From Lachnoclostridium sp. UBA3320 (GTDB lineage Bacteria > Bacillota > Clostridia > Lachnospirales > Lachnospiraceae): a DNA stretch of 18,971 nt. Below, piece by piece: positions 15,038 through 18,971 of this stretch. Position 1 is the stretch's first letter; each line of letters begins with the position of its first letter. The notes beneath the pieces were generated by a model that was not told the DNA's origin, made no database searches, and was given only the letters and a program-made list of their open reading frames with translations. The DNA is taken from contig DESG01000110.1 in assembly GCA_002361175.1 (NCBI GenBank), forward strand, positions 28,436-47,406. Reading direction: 5' to 3'. The position numbers were made by a program, and so were the translations under genes.

Positions 15038-15048
15038 GTTTATCCCTC

Positions 15049-16371
15049 CTATTTCTTTCTTCTCTGTGCCATTACATACTGGCGTGCCTGTTTAAATGTC
15101 TGCGTCAGAGGGCGTTTTGCAGGACAAACAAATGTACAGCTTCCGCACTCGTAACACTCCATGCCATTTAACTTGACAAATGCGTCATAATCGTTATTCA
15201 TAGCAGCTTGAGCCATCTTCTGTGGTACAAGATTGCCTGGACATGCATTGACACAACGACCACACCTTATACATGGAGAAGGTTCGTTTTCTGCTACCTC
15301 ATCTTTTGTAAGCGCAAGTAGTGATGATGAGGTTTTAGTTATAGGTACATTAAGGTCAAACATGGCAAATCCCATCATCGGACCGCCAGATATAATCTTA
15401 GCTGGTTCTCTTGAAAAACCTCCTCCTTCTTCAACAAGTTCAGCATGGCTTGCTCCAAGCCTGACATTGACATTGACAGGAGTTTTAAATGCATCTCCAG
15501 TAAGTGTCATAACTCTTGTTATAAGAGGAGTAGATTTACATACTGCCCTGTAAATAGCTATTACAGTTGCAATATTATCAACTATACAGCCTGCGTCTGC
15601 AGGAAGCTTTGCCGAGTAAATTTTTCTTCCAGTAGCCGCAGAAATAAGGGTGCGCTCACCACCCTGTGGATATTTCGTCTTTAACGCCTTAACTTCAATA
15701 CGACTTTCTCCTCTGACTACTTCTTTCATCTTTGCAATAGCATCAGGTTTATTATCTTCAATACAGATATAACCTTTAGCTTTATCAAAAAGCTTAAGTA
15801 TTACTTTAAGTCCTCCCACAATTTCTTCAGGACACTCAAGCATCTGACGGTAGTCAGATGTAAGATATGGCTCACATTCTGCACCATTGACCAAAATATA
15901 GTCGATTTTGTCTGGATCTTTTGGTGTAAGCTTGACATTAGTTGGAAAGCCAGCACCTCCCATTCCAACAATACCTGCTTCTTTTACAATTTCACGTATT
16001 TCATCATTGGAAAGTTTAGTATAGTCACGGTCTTTGCCAAGCCCTTCAATGCCTGTATACTTTCCGTCATTTTCAATGACCACACACATAACATTTGAAC
16101 CATTTAACATCATTCTAGGTTCAACAGCCTTAACCGTTCCAGAGACAGAACTGCAAATATTGGCGGAAATAAAACCACCAGCTTCGCCTATTTTCTGCCC
16201 AACAAGAACTTTATCACCTTTTTGCACTATAGGTTTAGCAGGTGCACCTATATGCTGCGCCATCGAGAATACCAACTCCCCCTTTGGCATAACGGTTTTG
16301 ATTGGCAAATCCTTAGACAATTCTTTTCCCTCGTAGGGATGCACACCCCCACGAAATGTTGCTTCACTCAT
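15049..16371 (-). CDS. rnfC: Rnf complex NADH/FMN subunit RnfC
   Basis: RnfC is the soluble subunit that reduces NAD+ in the ferredoxin:NAD+ oxidoreductase direction. The 440 residues begin with the family start FRGGVHPYEGKELS. A Gly-rich nucleotide-binding motif GMGGAGFPT (136-144) is followed by ILVNGAECEPYLTSDYR. The C-terminal part has two ferredoxin-like sets, CIRCGRCVNACP (C367, C370, C373, C377) and CYECGSCTFVCP (C406, C409, C412, C416), for two 4Fe-4S clusters. AAAGGGG lies 7 bases before the ATG. It is first in the operon, about 47 bases after the predicted transcription start. The basic end (ARQYVMAQRRKK) shows no long extension. Identity is very secure. Confidence 0.96.
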   Translation of the reverse strand: MSEATFRGGVHPYEGKELSKDLPIKTVMPKGELVFSMAQHIGAPAKPIVQKGDKVLVGQKIGEAGGFISANICSSVSGTVKAVEPRMMLNGSNVMCVVIENDGKYTGIEGLGKDRDYTKLSNDEIREIVKEAGIVGMGGAGFPTNVKLTPKDPDKIDYILVNGAECEPYLTSDYRQMLECPEEIVGGLKVILKLFDKAKGYICIEDNKPDAIAKMKEVVRGESRIEVKALKTKYPQGGERTLISAATGRKIYSAKLPADAGCIVDNIATVIAIYRAVCKSTPLITRVMTLTGDAFKTPVNVNVRLGASHAELVEEGGGFSREPAKIISGGPMMGFAMFDLNVPITKTSSSLLALTKDEVAENEPSPCIRCGRCVNACPGNLVPQKMAQAAMNNDYDAFVKLNGMECYECGSCTFVCPAKRPLTQTFKQARQYVMAQRRKK

Positions 16372-16397
16372 TCCGTTTCCCCTTTCTAATTTACTTT

Positions 16398-16414
16398 TGT
16401 TGATTAATTCAACA
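16398..16414. promoter_or_regulatory. Palindromic candidate operator in the rnf leader
   Basis: TGTTGA-TTAAT-TCAACA is a perfect palindrome with 6-bp arms and a 5-base centre, located at about +4 to +20 of the rnf transcript. A third half-site, TCAACA at 16453-16458, touches the upstream side of the -35. The site recalls but does not fit the redox repressor Rex, whose arms are TGTTAA/TTAACA with four bases between. It may instead fold as a small leader hairpin. Confidence 0.5.
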
Positions 16415-16424
16415 CTACTTTTTT

Positions 16425-16452
16425 ATTGTACCATTTTAACGGAAAATGTCAA
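16425..16452 (-). promoter_or_regulatory. Promoter of the rnf operon
   Basis: On the minus strand a perfect TTGACA (16447-16452) and TACAAT (16425-16430, five of six) are separated by 16 bases. Transcription would start near 16418, leaving a leader of about 47 bases before rnfC. A palindrome sits just after the start. Confidence 0.78.
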
Positions 16453-16586
16453 TCAACAAGCAACACAATTCAGCAGTATTGCCAATTATTGGTGTATAAA
16501 AATATAAAACTAGCCGCCTGTGGCGTAAAATAATAATAAGTTCATAATTAAAAAAAATTTGTTCACATATTTTTTACAAGTAAAAC

Positions 16587-16615
16587 ATTACATGTTCATA
16601 ATTTATGAATATAAT
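16587..16615 (+). promoter_or_regulatory. Promoter of the candidate small RNA
   Basis: ATTACA (16587-16592, four of six) and a perfect TATAAT (16610-16615) are 17 bases apart, giving a start near 16622. The spacer from 16595 to 16609 is itself a palindrome (TTCATAA-T-TTATGAA), a possible repressor site; a related GTTCATAATT occurs at 16540-16549 and again at 16594-16603. Confidence 0.55.
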
Positions 16616-16620
16616 AAACC

Positions 16621-16707
16621 TATCAAATGAAACAAAAACATTTGATAAGTGCTTAAATTTTTTTCATACCTTCTCCTTTAAGAATCGCTTCTTGGGCGGT
16701 TCTTTTT
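16621..16707 (+). ncRNA. Candidate small regulatory RNA with anti-Shine-Dalgarno core
   Basis: The predicted transcript is about 86 bases. Its 5' end forms a 9-bp perfect hairpin (16621-16629 with 16639-16647, 9-base loop). A single-stranded, pyrimidine-rich centre follows, with CATACCTTCTCCTTT at 16665-16679, which is the exact complement of a ribosome site plus start codon of the form AAAGGAGAAGGTATG. The 3' end is a terminator hairpin with a T-run. It lies between rnfC and tRNA-Thr, on the opposite strand to both, without overlapping either. This layout is that of a trans-acting sRNA that blocks translation. I did not recognise an RNA family. No gene in this window has the exact complement near its start. 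It also could be a leader or decayed element. Confidence 0.5.
16680..16707 (+). terminator. Intrinsic terminator of the candidate small RNA
   Basis: AAGAATCGC (16680-16688) pairs with GCGGTTCTT (16696-16704) through nine pairs including one T-G, with a 7-base loop, and a run of five T (16703-16707) at the end. No protein gene on the plus strand lies upstream, so it needs its own transcript, as proposed here. Confidence 0.7.
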
Positions 16708-16724
16708 AATTGCTGAATATATTG

Positions 16725-16775
16725 TAAAAAAATAACGCACAGGACACTTTAGTATATAATAAAAATCCTGTGCGT
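16725..16775 (-). terminator. Intrinsic terminator downstream of tRNA-Thr
   Basis: ACGCACAGGA (16735-16744) pairs perfectly over 10 bp with 16766-16775; the loop is 21 bases. On the minus strand TATTTTTTT follows (16725-16733). It ends the tRNA-Thr transcript and keeps it separate from rnf. Confidence 0.85.
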
Positions 16776-16795
16776 CAAATTATTATGGTCTTATA

Positions 16796-16870
<75 letters not shown>

Positions 16871-16901
16871 TAATAACTATATATAATAGCTTGCGAAAAT
16901 T

Positions 16902-16930
16902 ATTATATAATACATTACACAATATTGCAA
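16902..16930 (-). promoter_or_regulatory. Promoter of tRNA-Thr
   Basis: On the minus strand TTGCAA (16925-16930) and a perfect TATAAT (16902-16907) are separated by 17 bases, giving a start near 16895, about 25 bases before the tRNA. It lies between the sigH stop and the tRNA gene. Read-through from sigH may also transcribe the tRNA. Confidence 0.72.
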
Positions 16931-16938
16931 GCTTAATT

Positions 16939-17562
16939 TCAAAATTCTTTCTGTCTATTTAATTTTGTCTTTATCCTTTGTAAAGCATTGTCAATAGATT
17001 TAGGAGTTTTATTCATCTGTACAGCTATCTCTTGATATGTCATGCCATTCAGATATTTATTAAGCACTTGCTTTTCCATTTTGCTTAAACTCTTAAATAG
17101 CTGTTCAAGTGCAGATACAGCACTTTCTTTGCTTATAACTATATCTTCTGGATTTTTCTCTGCCGCTTCTAATTCTTGGTCTATCATAAAGCCAATTTCA
17201 CTTGATTCATTATTTACAGAAAATGCAGGGGCATATATTGAAATATATGTATTAAGTGGTTGATTTTTCATGCGGTTTGATACCTTTATTGCAGAATAGA
17301 TATATCTTGAAATACACAGTTCAGCAAAAGTCTTAAATGAAGCTTCTTTTTCTGGAATATAACTGCATATTGCTTTATAAAGTCCAATCATTCCTTCCTG
17401 CACTAAATCATCTTTATCACCTCCAATTAAAAATAGTGGACGTGCTTTTTGACGCACCAAACTTTTATATTTTTCCATTAGAAAAGTCATTGCATCATCA
17501 TTGCCAGACTGTGCTATTTTAATAATATCATTTTCAGACAGTTTGCTAAATTCATCTTCCAT
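16939..17562 (-). CDS. sigH: Sporulation/transition-phase sigma factor SigH
   Basis: The 207-residue sigma-70-family factor has region 2 at about residues 25-100 (KYKSLVRQKARPLFLIGGDKDD, DLVQEGMIGLYKAICSY, FKTFAELCISRYIYSAIK) and region 4 at about 155-200 (LSKMEKQVLNKYLNGMTYQEIAVQMNKTPKSIDNALQRIKTKL). These match SigH (Spo0H), which directs RNA polymerase to early sporulation and transition-phase promoters. AGGAG precedes the ATG by 7 bases, and the start overlaps the end of rlmB by 11 bases. In Bacillus the local order is mrnC, rlmB, yacP, sigH; here yacP is missing. The strain likely descends from spore formers, but sporulation cannot be concluded from this one gene. Assignment is confident. 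Confidence 0.92.
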   Translation of the reverse strand: MEDEFSKLSENDIIKIAQSGNDDAMTFLMEKYKSLVRQKARPLFLIGGDKDDLVQEGMIGLYKAICSYIPEKEASFKTFAELCISRYIYSAIKVSNRMKNQPLNTYISIYAPAFSVNNESSEIGFMIDQELEAAEKNPEDIVISKESAVSALEQLFKSLSKMEKQVLNKYLNGMTYQEIAVQMNKTPKSIDNALQRIKTKLNRQKEF

Positions 17563-18307
17563 ATATCCACTCCTGGCGCTGTCTTACTATCTCATATGAT
17601 AAAATTCCTGTGGCAACTGCTACATTAAGTGAATTAATATCGCCAAACATTGGTATTGATGCAATAAAATCACAATTTTCTTTAACAAAGCGACTTGCTC
17701 CACTACCTTCACCTCCAATAACCAGCCCTATTGGTCCTGTAAGATCCAGATTGTACATGATTTCTCCTTTCATATCACCACATACAAACCAAAGTCCTTG
17801 ACCTTTTAAATATTCGATAGTTTGTACTATATTTGTCACTTTTGCAACAGGTGTATAATGAATAGCCCCAGCTGAAGCTTTTACAACAGTCGCCGTCAGT
17901 CCTGTGGCATGTTTTTTTGGTATTATAATTCCATGCACTCCAGCCTGATTAGCTGTTCTTATAATCGAACCAAGGTTATATGGGTCTTCTATACCATCTA
18001 ATAATATAAGAAAAGGTGGCTCATTTTTTTCTTTTGCTGTTTTAAGCATATCTTCAATAGTGCTATACTCATATGCAGCAATATAAGCAATCACACCCTG
18101 ATGTTTTCCTGTATCTGACATTTGGTCAAGACGTTGTTTTTTTACAAAACTGACAAAAGAACCCTGTCTCTTAGCCTCACGTAAAATTGTACGCACAGGA
18201 CCATCTTGGCATCCGTCCAGTACAAAAAGTTTGTCAACTGTTTTGCCTGACCTAAATGCTTCTAAAACACTGTTTCTTCCTTCTATAGTCAATCCTTCAC
18301 TTCTCAT
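17552..18307 (-). CDS. rlmB: 23S rRNA guanosine-2251 2'-O-methyltransferase RlmB
   Basis: This 251-residue SpoU/TrmH-family (SPOUT) enzyme transfers a methyl group from S-adenosylmethionine to the ribose of G2251 in 23S rRNA. The N-terminal substrate-binding domain starts IEGRNSVLEAFRSGKTVDKL. The C-terminal knot domain has motif 1 (LLDGIEDPYNLGSIIRTANQAG, with N111 and R117), motif 2 (IGLVIGGEGSG, 193-203) and motif 3 (IPMFGDINSLNVAVATGILSYE, 218-239). The length is normal. Its ATG shares one base with the mrnC stop (TAATG), and its end overlaps sigH. These overlaps indicate one operon. A paralogous TrmH-type rRNA or tRNA methylase is possible, but the mrnC-sigH neighbourhood favours RlmB. 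Confidence 0.93.
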   Translation of the reverse strand: MRSEGLTIEGRNSVLEAFRSGKTVDKLFVLDGCQDGPVRTILREAKRQGSFVSFVKKQRLDQMSDTGKHQGVIAYIAAYEYSTIEDMLKTAKEKNEPPFLILLDGIEDPYNLGSIIRTANQAGVHGIIIPKKHATGLTATVVKASAGAIHYTPVAKVTNIVQTIEYLKGQGLWFVCGDMKGEIMYNLDLTGPIGLVIGGEGSGASRFVKENCDFIASIPMFGDINSLNVAVATGILSYEIVRQRQEWIYGR

Positions 18308-18738
18308 TATAGGAATCCCTCTCTTTCCATTCCTTGTTTTATTATATCAAGTGCTCTGTCTAATCTATTATTAAGGTAAAGATAGCCTATTAAAGCTTCA
18401 AATCCAGTTGCCACTCTATAATCCACAATAGATGAATTTTTTGCAGATGTAGCCGATTTTGTATTGCGGGCACGTTTATAGACAACTCTTTCTTCTTCTG
18501 TAAGTTCATTTAAAACAGATTTTATAATTCGTGCTTGTGATGGTGCTTTTACAATATTACTTGTTTTTTTATGAAACTCTCTTACTTTGCCATTTCCTAA
18601 ATCAAGTATAATTGTTCTTACTACTAAATCAAAAACTCCATCACCTATATATGCAAGCGCAAGTGAAGAATATTGTTCTGGTTTTACCTTGCTTTTACCA
18701 AAATACCTTTGTATTTTATCTAAAAAACTAACGTCCAT
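18307..18738 (-). CDS. mrnC: Mini-ribonuclease III (MrnC)
   Basis: The 143-residue protein is an RNase III domain without the double-stranded RNA-binding domain, as in Mini-III, which trims 23S rRNA ends in Firmicutes. It has the motif LALAYIGDGVFDLVVR (residues 26-41, catalytic D33 likely), a helical middle with KAPSQARIIKSVL, and ATGFEALIGYLYL (110-122) with the conserved E114. The open frame reaches an ATG at 18795, but that lies inside the tRNA terminator hairpin, and AAGGA sits 8 bases before the ATG at 18738, which I choose. The gene is followed by rlmB with a one-base overlap. Position and length match the Bacillus mrnC-rlmB arrangement. The cysS gene found upstream in Bacillus is replaced here by two tRNAs. 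Confidence 0.92.
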   Translation of the reverse strand: MDVSFLDKIQRYFGKSKVKPEQYSSLALAYIGDGVFDLVVRTIILDLGNGKVREFHKKTSNIVKAPSQARIIKSVLNELTEEERVVYKRARNTKSATSAKNSSIVDYRVATGFEALIGYLYLNNRLDRALDIIKQGMEREGFL

Positions 18739-18769
18739 AAATTTGTTCCTTATTATATTTTTGTAAAGT

Positions 18770-18807
18770 AAAGAAACTGTAATGAAGTAAATCATTACAG
18801 TTTCTTT
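18770..18807 (-). terminator. Strong hairpin terminator after tRNA-Cys
   Basis: A perfect 16-bp inverted repeat (18770-18785 with 18792-18807, 6-base loop) lies between the tRNA pair and mrnC. On the minus strand the stem ends in TTTCTTT and a T-rich tract follows. It should end transcription of the tRNAs. Confidence 0.8.
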
Positions 18808-18815
18808 TATAACTA

Positions 18816-18886
18816 AGGCGACTAACGGATTTGAACCGATGATCAGGGAGTTGCAGTCCCATGCCTTACCACTTGGCTAAGTCGCC
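18816..18886 (-). tRNA. tRNA-Cys(GCA)
   Basis: The minus strand gives a 7-bp acceptor stem (GGCGACT with AGTCGCC), anticodon loop with GCA for cysteine, T-loop GTTCGAATCC and discriminator T, the base typical of tRNA-Cys. The CCA end is not encoded. Confidence 0.96.
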
Positions 18887-18896
18887 GCAAATAAAA

Positions 18897-18968
18897 TGAC
18901 TCCAACGGGATTTGAACCCGTGTTACCGCCGTGAAAGGGCGATGTCTTAACCGCTTGACCATGGAGCC
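18897..18968 (-). tRNA. tRNA-Glu(TTC)
   Basis: The minus strand gives acceptor arms GGCTCCA and TGGAGTC (one G-T pair), anticodon loop CTTTCAC with TTC for glutamate, and T-loop GTTCAAATCC. It lies 10 bases upstream of tRNA-Cys in the same transcript; the promoter is outside the window. The CCA end is not encoded. Confidence 0.95.
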
Positions 18969-18971
18969 ATA

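Noticed and set aside
16398..16415. Rex operator before rnfC
   Set aside because: The arms are TGTTGA/TCAACA with a 5-base centre, while Rex sites are TGTTAA/TTAACA with a 4-base centre; arm and spacing both disagree.
16653..16667. A minus-strand mini-ORF, ATG-AAA-AAA-ATT-TAA, preceded by a strong AAAGGAG site
   Set aside because: It is only four codons long and lacks a promoter or terminator of its own. The same bases on the plus strand are better explained as the anti-ribosome-site core of the candidate sRNA.
16888..16933. Inverted repeat AGCTTGC/GCAAGCT as a sigH terminator
   Set aside because: Only 7 bp pair, with a loop over 30 bases, no proper T-run, and the region is better used as the tRNA-Thr promoter.
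18745..18770. A TATAAT close upstream of mrnC as its promoter
   Set aside because: It would start transcription about 6 bases before the ATG and cut off the AAGGA ribosome site, and a -35 would lie in the hairpin. mrnC may instead be read through from the tRNAs.

Overview
The window is low-GC, AT-rich bacterial DNA that looks like a Gram-positive anaerobe of the class Clostridia, most likely Lachnospiraceae. The reasons are strong AGGAGG-type ribosome sites, the sporulation-type sigma factor SigH next to mrnC and rlmB, a six-gene rnfCDGEAB operon, a BlaI/BlaR1 pair, and an MscL with a zinc-ribbon tail. The genus is inferred; no 16S gene is present.

Layout, left to right. (1) 1-1542, plus strand: the 3' part of a HydE-like radical SAM gene, overlapped by an atypical OmpR-type response regulator whose receiver looks degenerate. 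A hairpin separates it from the next, convergent block. (2) 1554-6689, minus strand: an MMPL/RND-type membrane transporter, a large exported heptad-repeat protein and a TetR repressor. They are read from one promoter that carries two TGAC-N5-GTCA palindromes, so the TetR protein probably represses its own efflux operon. (3) 6827-8740, plus strand, divergent: a BlaI-type repressor and a BlaR1-type membrane metalloprotease with a non-penicillin-binding extracellular domain. Two BlaI-like operators lie in their promoter. A 20-bp identical direct repeat flanks this pair. (4) 8777-9714, plus: mscL with a C-terminal zinc ribbon, then a small membrane-anchored NusG-domain-II-like protein. (5) 9719-11014, minus: an orphan FliD-like protein with its own promoter. 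(6) 11103-16452, minus: the Rnf operon (rnfC, D, G, E, A, B) with promoter, palindromic candidate operator and terminator. Rnf couples ferredoxin oxidation to NAD+ reduction and ion export. (7) 16587-16707, plus: a candidate small RNA with promoter, 5' hairpin, anti-Shine-Dalgarno core and terminator, not overlapping any gene. (8) 16735-18971, minus: tRNA-Thr with its own promoter and terminator; sigH, rlmB and mrnC with overlapping ends; then tRNA-Cys and tRNA-Glu, which run to the window edge.

Most of the window is housekeeping or energy metabolism plus two envelope-stress or drug-response modules. I do not see a CRISPR array, prophage, insertion sequence or obvious defence island. The least explained items are the candidate sRNA, the orphan FliD-like protein, the HydE-like/degenerate-regulator pair, the sensor domain of the BlaR1-like protein, and the cysteine-bearing Ala/Lys-rich tail on RnfE.
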